Part shown: one piece after another, positions 1-9,912 of the stretch
Numbering within the stretch: the first letter of the stretch is position 1
How the letters are laid out: each line of letters begins with the position of its first letter
Assembly (NCBI GenBank): GCA_032718475.1
Contig: JAUCBJ010000529.1
Location: 1-38,997 of the forward strand
Origin: Nemertoderma westbladi
Lineage: Eukaryota > Xenacoelomorpha > Nemertodermatida > Nemertodermatidae
Length of the DNA stretch: 38,997 bases
Reading direction: 5' to 3'
Program-made: the position numbers and the translations under genes
The notes under the pieces: generated by a model
Told to the model about the DNA's origin: nothing
Databases searched by the model: none
What the model saw: the letters and a program-made list of their open reading frames with translations, nothing else

Positions 1-1
1 A

Positions 2-1750
2 GGACACCAACGGCGAACCTGTTTCTCTGACATAAGGTGTGCAAAGTGTGGTGCGAAACATCATATCTTGTTGCACGCTGAATTCGAGCGAAATAGTCCG
101 AATCAGGTAAGTGATTCCGAGCTACATGTCCAATTCAGTGATGTGAACGACACTGATCAATCTGAGATGGAAGGATTCTATACGGACGAGTTCTCCGACG
201 AAAACGAATCCTGTTACATGATAAATACCGCAGTGTATCGAGCACTCACATATGAAAAAGATACAGACAGCGACCTCACTCTAACTACTTCTGAACGACA
301 ACCATCTTGGAAAGAGCCATCTTCCAATGTAGGGATCCGAGAGTTTCCTGTGGTGCAGGTAAGGGTTCACGGACCTAAACGGAGTTATGTAGTGAACGCC
401 CTCCTTGACTCCGGTAGTACAGGAACATTCATCGACCAAGAGCTAGCCGAAGACATATTTGCTGGACAACCCAAGTTCCGAACTACGCTCAACATGTCAG
501 GCATTATGCAAGTCTGGAAATCCACAATAACAGCGGATTATTATGTAGGAGCGTTGTCCACCCCCCAGGACGAACTAGGAGAACATAGCATCAGGTCAGT
601 GAAAATGGTGGCTATAAAGAACTTCGCTACTACTCAAGCAGACCTTTATAATTGGGACGAGGATGAGAGCATCCAACATCTTAACATACCTCGATTCCAG
701 ACTGATTATCCTGGAGTGCAAATACTCATCGGCCAAAACGCGCATGAGGCGCTGGAGACATTAGAGAAACGGCCTGCTCAACCGCAGCCACTACAGACCT
801 ATGCGGTAAGAACTAGAGTAGGTTGGTACTTTACTGGACCTTCCCGTAGAACACTCAGAGAAAGACTACCGCAAGAGCGAGTTTGCCAGGTGAGTGAATG
901 GGAAGATGATACTAGTGAAGGAGACGATTTAACTGAGGGAACTCCATACTCCTCAGATAACGACGACATTCACCAGCTTTTTGATGAGGAGAATACTATC
1001 GATCTCCTTAAGGAAAACGAGGCTTGGCAAAACCAAGTGAACTTATGTCAACTTCTTTATCCATCTGAACGAGAAGCTTATAACGACGAGTTAAATGACG
1101 TCATTGAGCGTTGTAATGCCAAGACTCGAGATGAACATGCTGTACGATTCTTTACGCAAGAGGCAGTAGAGCCCAATTCCTACGATAAGGCCTTATCAGT
1201 GGAAGAGGAAAGGGCCAAGCAGATCCAAGAGACAACTACACGTTTCATCAAAGATCAAGGTAGGTATGAAGTCGGTTTACCTTTTCGCAAGAAAGAACCG
1301 AAGTTCATCAATAACAGACCTTTGGCGGAAAAAAGAATCGCGCAACTCCATCGACGCCTTACGGCTAATTCTTCAGCTAAAGCAATGTATCAAACACAGC
1401 TGGAAAAATTTATTAATAAGGGATACGCGGAGAGGGTACCGGAAGAAACACCTGTGACTGAAAGAACGTATTATTTAACTCACCATTACGTTCCTAAACC
1501 CGGTAAACCCAATGAAGTGAGAGTAGTGTTTGATGGCTCCGCTCTTTACATGGGTCAATCCCTTAACTCTGAATTGTTACCCGGACCCAACTTACTTCAA
1601 TCTTTGTTGGGAATTCTTTTAAGATTGAGACAATATTCGATTGCTTTCGCCTCCGATATAGAAGGCATGTTCTTGCAAGTCAAAGTGTTGGATAGGGATC
1701 GAGATAGCTCTACGATTTCTATGGTGGCCCGAAGGAGACCTCAACCAGAA
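2..1750 (+). pseudogene. BEL/Pao gag-pol part 1: zinc knuckles, aspartic protease, N-terminal RT
   Basis: The frame is open from base 2, so the true protein starts upstream. It begins in the distal gag zinc fingers (GHQRRTC, then CAKCGAKHH). An aspartic protease follows with the active-site motif LLDSGSTGTFID near 405-440 and a C-terminal ILIGQNAHEAL near 732. An acidic linker (DDTSEGDD, SSDNDDI) leads to the RT N-terminus: HHYVPKPGKPNEVRVVFDGS near 1480-1540 and motif A ASDIEGMF near 1650. Around 1705-1725 homology passes to the next frame, so a small indel there stops this frame producing RT; it runs on to 1861 in shadow sequence. The copy in element 2 keeps the same frame through the protease. 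Confidence 0.9.
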
Positions 1751-3317
1751 ACCGGTGGAGTACTGGATGACCATCCAGGCCTTTGGGATAATCTCAAGCC
1801 CTTCCAACGCCTGTTCGGTAGTGCGTACCACTGCAGAGGACAACCGAGAGGCCTTCTCTAAGGAAGTGATCGACAACATCAAGCGAGACATATACATGGA
1901 CGACAATCTGAAGTCCCTTCCATCAGTTGAGGAAGCCATTGAGGTCGCTAAAGGAACGGTAGAGTGCTTAAAAAGAGGTGGGTTTCGATTAACGAAATTC
2001 ACCAGCAACTCCCGTGAGTTTCTGGAGTCGATCCCTGCGGAGGATCGAGGAGCGAAAGATCTCGATTTGATCAAAGATGATCTGCCAGAAACCAAGACAC
2101 TCGGCTTGAAATGGGACACAGAGAGAGATATCCTGTTTTTCCAACTAAAACAGCGAGATAATCCAGTTCGAACCAAACGGATTTGCTTAAGTATACTGAG
2201 CACTTATTTCGATCCATTGGGATTTATTAGCCCAGTTATATTGATTGCTCGTAGTTTGGTACAACAAATGTGGCTTGAAAACCACTCATGGGACGATCCA
2301 CTTAAGGGAGAATTATTAAAGAAGTGGATGAAATGGGAAGATTCTCTACCAGCTATCGAGGATTTTATAATTTCCCGTTCATATTTTGGTCATGTTCTCC
2401 CTACGTATTCCTATCAACTCCATGTGTTTGGAGACGCCAGCGATATGGGAATAGGTATAGTAGCCTACCTAAGAGTGGAAACTCCGGATGGAATCAAAGT
2501 CGCCTTGGTTACTTCTAAGGCATTAATCAACAACAAGTTGAAAGTTCCTCGAGCGGAGTTAAAGGCGGCTCTATACGCTACAGCCATCGGCCGGAATGTA
2601 ACAGAACAGATTGACTATCCATTAGAGAAAACTGTCTATTGGACCGACGCTTTACTCGTGTTAGAGTATATAACCAATGAAGTCTGTCAGTTCAGCGTCT
2701 TCGTTACCAACAGAGTAGCCATCATACTTAGTCGCACGACGATGGACCAATGGAGACATTGCCCCGGAACGATTAATCCAGCAGACATCGCTTCCCGAGG
2801 AGCGACTCCAAAGGAATTGGTAAATACTCCCGAATGGTTAGGAGGACCCGACTTTCTCTACCAAGAAGAAGAAGAATGGCCTCCCCACCTCACAACAGCA
2901 GAGATCAGACAGGCCAAGGGAGCGGAGAAAGTTAAACCCAAAACTCGAGCGAGTAAATCGAAGTTGTTTAAACCTGCGGTTGATCTATCTGTATTATTTA
3001 CTTCCGGAGATGATGCTTTGGATCAGAAACCCACCGCCACGACTAAAGAAGTCTTGGAAATCCGTGACAAGGATTGGAAATCTGGAATACCAGATATCGC
3101 GCAAGGACTCTCACCTCTCTTGCAGAGAGCGATACGTCACTACAGTTCCTGGAATCGGCTCTGTAAAGCTGTTACCTATTTGAAACGATGTTTTCATCAT
3201 CGTTACTCCGGGACAAAGACCAATAGTGATGAGGCTCCATCAACATCTGCACGAGTCCATGTTGTTAAAGATCTTCCTAAGTACAAGATATCCGAGGGAA
3301 AGAGTAAGCTTCTATGA
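1725..3317 (+). pseudogene. BEL/Pao pol part 2: RT palm/thumb, RNase H, start of integrase region
   Basis: This continues pol in another frame. The RT active site IYMDDNL lies at 1890-1910 (YMDD 1893-1904). RNase H follows, with FGDASDMGIG near 2430, the PRAELKAALYA glutamate motif near 2550, YWTDALLVLEYI near 2640 and the C-terminal NPADIASRGA near 2775. Next comes the pre-integrase linker (DIAQGLSPLLQRAIRHYSSWNRL). The HHCC zinc-binding part of a BEL integrase should come next but is missing: after the sequence near 3210 the text jumps to the region just before the integrase core, and this frame ends at 3317. The copy therefore carries both a frameshift and an internal deletion. Confidence 0.88.
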
Positions 3318-4341
3318 ACCACCCTTTACTAATACCGGTGTGGATTTGTTTGGCCCTATTGAAGTATATCGTGCCCGGACTATAGTCAAGAGATGGTGTG
3401 TCATCTTCGTTTGTATGACTTGTAGAGCTATCCATCTCGATATGGTAAACGATCTATCCACCAACAGCTTCGTGTTGAGTTTACGACGACAGATCGCTCG
3501 TTTCGGAACCAGTAACACGATGAGATCGGATAAGGGAACGAACTTCATTGGCGCCAACAACGAAATTCAAGCTTACGTGAAGGACTGGAACATAAGACAG
3601 GTGGACGATCAGCTAAGGATAACAGCGTCTAGCTGGACCTTCAACGCCGCCGACGCCCCTTGGTGGGGAGGAAGTTGGGAGAGATTGATTAGGAGCGTGA
3701 AGACTGCGTTCCACTTTATTGTGCCTTGTCGCGCTTATCTCACCGACGAACTATTGCGGACGTTAATGGAGGAAATCGCCGCCTATCTCAACGAAAGACC
3801 GCTTATGCCAGTCTCTTCAAATCCTGATTCCCTGGAAGCGCTAACACCCGCGCACTTTCTACTGAAGAAGCCCGTAGCCATGCTCCCACGATCGGAGATC
3901 ACAGACGGAGACGAGTACTGCCGTCGAACCTGGCAACTTATGCAGTTGCTATCCCGTCGTTTCGCTGACCATTTCGAGAAACATTACCTGCCCACTCTAC
4001 AACTTCGAACTAAGTGGTTTGCGCAGCAAGAAAACGTCAGCGCTGGAGACATGGTGCTTATTGTGGACCCCGATCTCCCACGTAAGCGATGGCAAACAGG
4101 ACGTATCATCGAGACTTATATCTCGAGCGATGGTTTGGTGCGATCAGTAGAGCTCGTCGTCATGCGGCGGAACTTTAAGAAACCAGGGATAGTCTTTGAG
4201 ACTCAACAGCTCAATCGCCCAGTGGGTCGTTTATGTTTACTGGAAAGAGACAGAGAGCTCTCCGGAAACTATGGAAGGCAAGAAACTCTTCCCACGACCA
4301 CTTCCCTAATCCAACCGACATCTAGGGACTCCCCAACTTAA
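3226..4341 (+). pseudogene. BEL/Pao pol part 3: integrase core and C-terminal domain
   Basis: The third pol frame covers the DDE integrase. The first Asp lies in NTGVDLFGP near 3333-3360, the second in SDKGTNFIGA near 3527, and the Glu in WGGSWERLIRSVK near 3663-3700. The BEL-type C-terminal region follows (LTPAHFLLKKP, then GDMVLIVDPDLPRKRWQTGRI). The end (RDRELSGNYGRQETLPTTTSL) matches the end of the element 2 ORF, so the stop at 4341 is close to the family's real pol terminus. The zinc-binding N-terminal domain is absent. The nominal ATG at 3226 is only the first in the open frame. Confidence 0.9.
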
Positions 4342-5969
4342 TATCGTTCGGAGTGGGCGTGTGACTCTATTATTTTATATTATTTTATTATTTTTATATT
4401 TATGTATGTATTACTATGTAATTTTATTATAATCGTTTTATTTAATTTAGTAGAATAGTGCAATATATTCGTGTTTATTACGTACGTAATTACTTATATT
4501 ATATTTAGTGCGACGGCGAAGAAATAATTATTTTTTCTCTTTCCTTACTGTCCGTATTATATTATAAATACGTAACTACAGTAAGATGAAATGTCCGTAC
4601 TTATTAAAGTACAATAAAGCCACTACTATATTCAAGTATTATTGGTAGGCAGAGTATTAGGAATGCAAAGTTCAGATCCTCGTGTCTCGGCTAAACCAAG
4701 CTCTGGGTAGACCTTGGAAACGACTTGCCTCTTCACACTGACATTGCTTCGTGCGATATTGCTCTCATACCGTATATTAAATAATACATATAGTAGCGTG
4801 ATGTCCCTTTAACAGTAGCGTATAACGCAAAATAAATCTGTTAAACCCTTTGACCATCTGTAATTCTAGTCGATTAAGATATCGTGGCACCCACCGATAT
4901 ACTTGAAAGACAAATTATAGAATCAGTGGTTAACGTCCCCAGACAAGTTCTGGAATAAATCGGTGCCCATCTCAAATATTAATTATTTAATATTTGCAAA
5001 TCTAATATGTCAAAATCTGTAAAATTCAGATCCTTTAACAATTCTAGTCGATTAAGATATCGTAGCATTTACCGATATTCTTAAAAGGACAATTTTCGTA
5101 GAATTAAGGATCTTGTGTCCCCAGACATGTTCTAGAATCAAAATATGTCTATTTAATTATCAAATAATAAAATTTCAGGGAATAAATTTAAATTCATGTC
5201 TTTTAATGAATTTAATAAATTGCCATTTTACGCAATTTATAACATTCCCAAAATTCCATTAATTAATAGATCAGGGGAGCGGAGATTTATATTATTATGC
5301 GTATGCGTGTACGAAAGTCTCCCAAACATAGTCAATAGCCGATAAAATTCATAAAGTCATGTATAAAACAGGACATTGACTATTAAAGAATTACTATTAA
5401 ATAACATCCCAGATCTGTATGCATTGGAATTACCCTAATTCTACCGCTAGCTTTACATAATGTCACCATAGCAACAACCACGCTAGAATTAGAATTGAGT
5501 TAAAGGAACAATAGAAAGCTTGTCCCATTGAATAGCATAGGGAATAAATAGCGCACTGCTAGTATCCAAGGATACATAATAATACAGTGACATTCTGGAA
5601 GGCATTGACTAACGGACAAGTGACCCGAGTGTGTGTAATTTGTGACAAGTTGTGTGTGTGGTATTTGTGAGTTTATAGGCGAATGTTACTACTAAGGTGT
5701 GTTTACAGTAGCGAGTCGCAATTGTGAAAGTAACCCTAACTCTCCAGTAAGAACCTGAGGTATATCTAAGCCTTTGGGACGGACAGTCGAGTGACTTGTG
5801 CCGGTTGTCGTTGTCGTTGTGCGGCTACGTCGTTGGCGAAAGTACAGCGGCGACGACACATCGGCGCTGAGGATCTCGTACTGTCCGGGGGTTGATTGGG
5901 GTAGGCAGCGACGCCCGCTCGCCTAAATATAAACTCATTATAATATGGATAAACTCATATATAGCAGAT
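4342..5969 (+). other. Non-coding start of the 3' region of BEL element 1
   Basis: I see no credible gene in these 1.6 kb. The first 250 bases are very AT-rich. Two diverged copies of a block of roughly 110 bp follow (about 4862-4980 and 5037-5150). Each contains TCGATTAAGATATCG and then CCCCAGACA(A/T)GTTCT. From about 5590 the sequence turns GC-richer and resembles a leader ahead of the ATG at 5970. The whole block is present in reverse at 10411-12030 as part of element 2, in the same order and closely similar. It is therefore a fixed internal part of the family. Confidence 0.75.
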
Positions 5970-6275
5970 ATGACGGAGTTGATAGAAGATGGTCTTGGTA
6001 TCGGGGAGCGATATACTCTACTTTTACAAGCGTTTGTTGATAGCTTAATACGCGGCGACGTTAGTCCAACTGCTGCGGAGGACGATGGTCGTTATATCGA
6101 ACCGCCAATGTCCCAAGAGCAGCTCGCGCGCGAGTTGGACTATAGAAAATTCGCCGCTCGATATACGCAGCGTAATGGTACGTATATGGTCTTCTTAACT
6201 ACTGGTCATCCTATCGATTTACATAATACGGACTATGTCGACTATATATCCTGCCCAGCGGAGTCGGAACCATAA
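5970..6275 (+). CDS. Accessory ORF 1 of BEL element 1 (function unknown, shortened copy)
   Basis: A 101-residue ORF begins at the ATG after TAGCAGAT. It starts MTELIEDGLGIGERYTL and contains EDDGRYIEPPMSQEQL and YTQRNGTYMVFLTTGHPIDL. Its partner in element 2 (9913-10410, minus) starts at the same ATG, is colinear and extends to 165 residues. Here a small rearrangement near 6228-6250 moves the tail into another frame, although the matching tail (KLKFECE, GNSNVYLEFL) is still readable at about 6280-6390. Many of the differences between the copies fall at third codon positions. No signal peptide or membrane segment is visible. I recognise no family. Its place after pol suggests an accessory or env-position gene, by position only. 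Confidence 0.55.
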   Translation: MTELIEDGLGIGERYTLLLQAFVDSLIRGDVSPTAAEDDGRYIEPPMSQEQLARELDYRKFAARYTQRNGTYMVFLTTGHPIDLHNTDYVDYISCPAESEP

Positions 6276-6541
6276 ACTGAAATTCGAATGCGAAATTTCT
6301 ATTCGAAATAGACTCGAAAGAAAAGACACTAAAGAAACAAATAAACGCGGTAACTCCAACGTATATTTGGAATTCTTGACAGAAGCATTGTAACAACAAA
6401 TAAATATCACCCGCGTTTCCCCTACCAGACGTGCGTCTTTGGTATTATTACGATAAATGCCCTAGACCCAACTAATAAACGGAAAGACATAAACATCCAC
6501 GGAAACGTTGTGTTAAACACAGTTGTGCTCGTTATATTTAC

Positions 6542-6742
6542 TGGAGTTTCGAGCGAAACTTGTTTGACGTATCACCTATGCTCACTCGGCTCGAACGATC
6601 CTGGAGTAAACCTACGATCAAAGTCCCGGAATACTCGGTCAAACCTCCTCATTCCTTAGTTGGACCTCAGACCTGCGATCCTGGTGGTGTCGCGGATCCT
6701 CGCGGACTGTATTCACTGTTCAAAGATCTAGTGCTACCCTAA
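6542..6742 (+). CDS. Accessory ORF 2 of BEL element 1 (proline-rich, function unknown)
   Basis: This open frame has no clear ATG start. It contains RNLFDVSP, then KVPEYSVKPPHSLVGPQT and a Pro/Gly-rich end, and stops at 6742. Element 2 has the same frame at 9506-9853, where it continues about 40 residues further. Because the frame is conserved without a conserved ATG, it could be an exon of a spliced accessory mRNA or be reached by frameshifting; both are inference. The segments before and after it (6276-6541, 6743-6989) hold no gene I can support, though both are also present in element 2. Confidence 0.45.
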   Translation, partial: WSFERNLFDVSPMLTRLERSWSKPTIKVPEYSVKPPHSLVGPQTCDPGGVADPRGLYSLFKDLVLP

Positions 6743-6989
6743 CAATTAATCGGTAACACTCCGACAGTGATTTCTACCTAGCCGCCCATCTTACCTAGCC
6801 GGATTATGACGCGGACACCTAATATCACTATCCAACCGTATGGTCGTCCCGTTTAACGCGATACAACCCTTCATCAAGGTGAAGGAGAGCGTTGTACGAA
6901 ACGAGTTAAACGCTATTCTATAAAGATCAAAAAAGAAATCTGCGTTTGTTCAGATAAACGTAAGTTATAACAGTAAGTCCAATCGATAA

Positions 6990-7301
6990 ACGAATTGGCC
7001 TTATCTCAGTTCGATTGGGAAATCTCGAATCTCAAAGAAGATATCAAGCTTAGAAAACCCTATTCTTTGCGAGAGTTTTGGACGAACGTATCCCATGACA
7101 AGCGGAGGAAAATCAGCTCGAGGAGAAGCATATCGAAATGGACGAGACACCGACCGTAAACCCAAACCTTCTAATGCAATCATATTGCACCCTTCGCCTA
7201 GGAGCTACAGCCCTCCTCATAAAGTGGCTCGCCCCAAAGAGAAAAGGACTCTCGCTAGCCTCAAGAAACTGCGTAAACGCCGTCCACGCAAGAAAGACTA
7301 A
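6990..7301 (+). CDS. Accessory ORF 3 of BEL element 1 (basic C-terminus)
   Basis: The frame is open from just after TAA at 6987-6989 to the stop at 7301, about 103 residues. It passes through YPMTSGGKSARGE at 7083-7130 and ends in a strongly basic tail (LKKLRKRRPRKKD) that looks like a nuclear-localisation or RNA-binding tail. The only internal ATG is at 7095, but the conserved part begins upstream of it (SSIGKSR, NPIL, ESF, RTYP). Element 2 preserves the same frame at 9007-9372 apart from one stop codon. The missing upstream ATG suggests an exon or a fused product. It lies about 70 bp before the polypurine tract. Confidence 0.5.
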   Translation, partial: TNWPYLSSIGKSRISKKISSLENPILCESFGRTYPMTSGGKSARGEAYRNGRDTDRKPKPSNAIILHPSPRSYSPPHKVARPKEKRTLASLKKLRKRRPRKKD

Positions 7302-7371
7302 CTGTTTAGAGTATTTTTATATTTTAGAAACTGTGATTTTGTATATTTTATAGACTTAAATCCCATTTTCT

Positions 7372-7379
7372 GGGAGCGG
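7372..7379 (+). promoter_or_regulatory. Polypurine tract of BEL element 1
   Basis: GGGAGCGG lies directly against the TGT of the 3' LTR. The same sequence sits against the 3' LTR of element 2 (minus strand, 8986-8993). A conserved purine run at this place is the expected plus-strand primer. Confidence 0.75.
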
Positions 7380-8585
7380 TGTAAAAGCTTTTGTGGGATA
7401 ACTGGTTCGTTTGCTTTGCTGGCCAGTTCCCCCCCGGTCGCTAGAATACTCAAAAAGGGATCTATAGTTAAAATAGTGCAAGCTACCAGCTTATTGGCTG
7501 ATTTGCTGTACGCAGGTATCTGGGCTCTGTTTAATCGGCCAACCAGCCTAGGAAGGTTGCGTCATAGCCCTGTTTTTGTATCTCCCAATAGAATTTGAGT
7601 TAGCCTTGATTTTGACCTATCACAGAGCTACTGAACTGAATTTTCCTATCTCACTGCTCTTTCTCTGTGTTGAACGGGAGCTTCGTGGAATAAGTGTAGT
7701 TGGTATCCTCGTATAGAGTAGTAGTCACGAGTTTTTCAAAGCCACGAAAGAACGGCTTTATAGTGTTTTGTGCTTTTCTGCTTTTTAGCTCAACACTAGT
7801 AGGTTTAATTATAAGGACATATATCCTTTAACGGACCGTCTAACGACTAACTGCCGGACCATACAAACTGCTGACAACATTGCAAACTCATAACAATCAG
7901 TGTTCAGTTGTTGTTTTATACTGCTATTTACTGTCAGTTCTTCATAATATGGTTGATGAATTATTATATTTGGAATAACGATAAATAACCCCGAAACCCA
8001 ATATTCTTGATATACCGAAGGTAAGAGAGAAAGGTTACAGATAAACGATTGTGACTTATGTTAAAGTGGTTTGAAGTGAATCGAATGTTATTTGATAGAC
8101 CCTACATGAGTCAGCCTGTGTTCCTTTTATATGTGACTAAAATCAGTGAAGATCGGCAGATTAGTGTGCAGTATTGTGCAGCATTGTGTATGAGTGAGTC
8201 TGTTAAAGAAGCATTTCCTAAAGAATGCGCCATATATGTTAATTATAACTAAACCATATCGTTGTGAGTAGTTTAAGTCATAGCTCTGTTTATATAGATA
8301 GAGCGCCACGTCCTAAAGGAACTGTTAATATTCCCCGAAGGTGAATAATATTGTCAGAGATTATATAATACTGTCAGTCGAATAATACATTAGGCTTACA
8401 TAGCAATAAGATTAAACCGTCGAACCCAATCTCCCGGGTATAACCAGCGGGTGAATGATCGCGCACGGATTGGTTTCGACTAGTGTAGTGAATCAAATAC
8501 TTGTCATAGGCTAAAAAGCGATTTAATATCTAGAAGACATCCTAATTTGGCGGGTTAAACTGCCAAAGGTCTGAAAGCGCGAACA
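7380..8585 (+). repeat. 3' LTR of BEL element 1
   Basis: The LTR begins TGTAAAAGCTTTTGTGGG and ends GCGCGAACA (1206 bp). The two related LTRs in the window begin with the same TGTAAAAGCTT and end in GTACA or GAACA, and they share most of the inner part (for example GAGCGCCACGTCCTAAAGGAAC). The first 600 bp differ strongly from element 2's U3, so U3 evolves faster here. Short ORFs inside are not genes. Confidence 0.85.
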
Positions 8586-8985
8586 CCAACACTGACTCGC
8601 CCAGCACAAATCCGTAGAATGTCTTCACAGGTAAAGGGTAAATCGCCCTGATTGGCTGTTAAGCGGAACAAAGAAACCATGTGTCCAATGGCCCCTTCCA
8701 CGTCAGCAGTCAGCTGGTAGATGTCGTAATCTGAATCCTTCCCACGACATGGTGATAGAGAAAATGCTGTATTGCGGGTTTTTGTACCTTACTATGTCCG
8801 CTAAAGCATACATCCAGAAGAATTACTTTTATGTCCGTTAAAAACACCTATACGGTACTTTGCGGGCCAGGGAACGGATTATATCCGTAAACGCTTTTAC
8901 AGTAGGTTTTAGAGTATTTGAGCGCACGGGGGAATAACTGGATTGCGGAGCTAAGTGCCAGTTCTATCCCACAGAAGCTTTTACA
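8586..8985 (-). repeat. Partial 3' LTR of BEL element 2 (U3 side), interrupted by element 1
   Basis: These 400 bases match 19636-20035, the outer part of element 2's 5' LTR, with one difference that I could see (T at 8768, C at 19818). The match stops exactly at the end of element 1's LTR. The rest of this LTR should therefore lie on the far side of element 1, left of the window. Confidence 0.88.
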
Positions 8986-8993
8986 CCGCTCCC
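8986..8993 (-). promoter_or_regulatory. Polypurine tract of BEL element 2
   Basis: On the minus strand this reads GGGAGCGG immediately before TGTAAAAGC. It is identical to the tract of element 1. Confidence 0.72.
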
Positions 8994-9006
8994 AGAAAAT
9001 GGGATT

Positions 9007-9372
9007 TCAGTCTATGAAATATACGAGATCACAGTTTCTAACATACAAAAATACTCTAAAATACTCTTTCTTGCGTGGACGGCGTTTACGCAGTTTTTTA
9101 AAGCTAGCCAGAGTCTTTTTCTCTTTGGGGCGAGCCACTGTACAAGGAGGGCTATAACTCCTGGGTGAAGGGTGCAATATGATTGCATCAGAAGGTGTAG
9201 GATTATAGTCGGGGTATCCGCCGTTTCAATATGTTTCTCCTCGAGCTGATTTTCCTCCGCTCATCGTTGGATACGTTCGTCTAAAACTCTCGCCGAGAAT
9301 AGGGTCGTCCAAGTTCAATATCGTCTTAGAGGTTCTGGATTTCCCAATCGAACTGGGATAAAGCCAATCCGT
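9007..9372 (-). pseudogene. Accessory ORF 3 of BEL element 2 (one stop codon)
   Basis: This is colinear with 6990-7301. The frame reads SSIGKSR, DDPIL, ESFRRTYP, MSGGKSARGE and then a TGA at 9226-9228, where element 1 has CGA. It then continues in the same frame through ILHPSPRSYSPP and the basic KKLRKRRPRKK. Several differences in the second half are silent, for example in SPRSYSPP. Beyond the basic tail the frame runs on to 9007. The gene was probably coding until recently, or the stop belongs to this non-autonomous copy. Confidence 0.5.
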
Positions 9373-9505
9373 TTACCGCTTGGACTTGCTGTTATAATTT
9401 AAGTTTGTCTGAACAAACGTAGGTTTCTTTTCTGATCTTTGTAGAATAGCGTCTAACTCGTTTCGTACAACGCTCTCCTCCACCTTGATAACGGGTGGTA
9501 TTGTG

Positions 9506-9853
9506 TTAAACGGGGATGATTCCGATTATACGGTTGAATGGCGATATCGGGTGCCCGTGCCCCAATCCGGCCAGGCAAGATGGGCTGATATTCAGGGAGC
9601 CCACAACCTGAGCGCCACCGACCAATGGCTCGGGCAACACTGGATCTCTGAACGGTAAGTACAGTTCGTGAGGACCCGCGATACCATCAGGATCAAGAGT
9701 CTGAGGTCCAACTAAGGAATGAGGAGGTCTGACCGAGCATTCCGGAACTCCGATCATAGGTCTACTCAAGGATCGCCTGAGTCGAGAGAGCGTGGGTGAC
9801 ACATCGAACAAGTTTCTCCCGAAACTCCCGCAAACACAGCGAGCAAACCGCGT
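9506..9853 (-). CDS. Accessory ORF 2 of BEL element 2 (proline-rich)
   Basis: About 115 residues are open, with FGRNLFDVSP, SVRPPHSLVGPQT and a Pro/Gly-rich tail (EPLVGGAQVVG). It corresponds to 6542-6742, where a stop shortens the protein. No good ATG is present. I recognise no family and see no membrane segment. Confidence 0.45.
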   Translation of the reverse strand, partial: TRFARCVCGSFGRNLFDVSPTLSRLRRSLSRPMIGVPECSVRPPHSLVGPQTLDPDGIAGPHELYLPFRDPVLPEPLVGGAQVVGSLNISPSCLAGLGHGHPISPFNRIIGIIPV

Positions 9854-9912
9854 TCAAAGCAACGTCTCCGCTGGTGTTCATGTCTTTCCGTTTGTTGGTT
9901 GGTCTTGGGCAT

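Larger units (their letters stand above)
1..8585 (+). mobile_element. BEL/Pao LTR retrotransposon, element 1 (5' part outside window)
   Basis: The order is zinc knuckle, aspartic protease, reverse transcriptase, RNase H, integrase, a 3-kb 3' region, polypurine tract and 3' LTR, which is the BEL/Pao order. The window opens in the second gag zinc knuckle, so the 5' LTR, leader and most of gag are missing. The copy is dead: pol is broken by a frameshift in RT and a deletion before the integrase core. The first 5 bases after its LTR (CCAAC, 8586-8590) match bases 19636-19640 in the intact LTR of element 2. This suggests element 1 inserted into element 2's 3' LTR. The family call rests on motif order and on the TGT...ACA LTR found in three copies here. 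Confidence 0.9.

Noticed and set aside
4360-4400. Possible LTR start at TGTGACTCTATT just after the pol stop
   Set aside because: Three LTR copies, a solo LTR with target duplication and the polypurine tract place the LTR start at 7380, so this is internal.
7416-8309. Short ORFs in 7416-7598, 8058-8252 and 8127-8309
   Set aside because: They lie in the LTR of element 1 and are not preserved in the other LTR copies.
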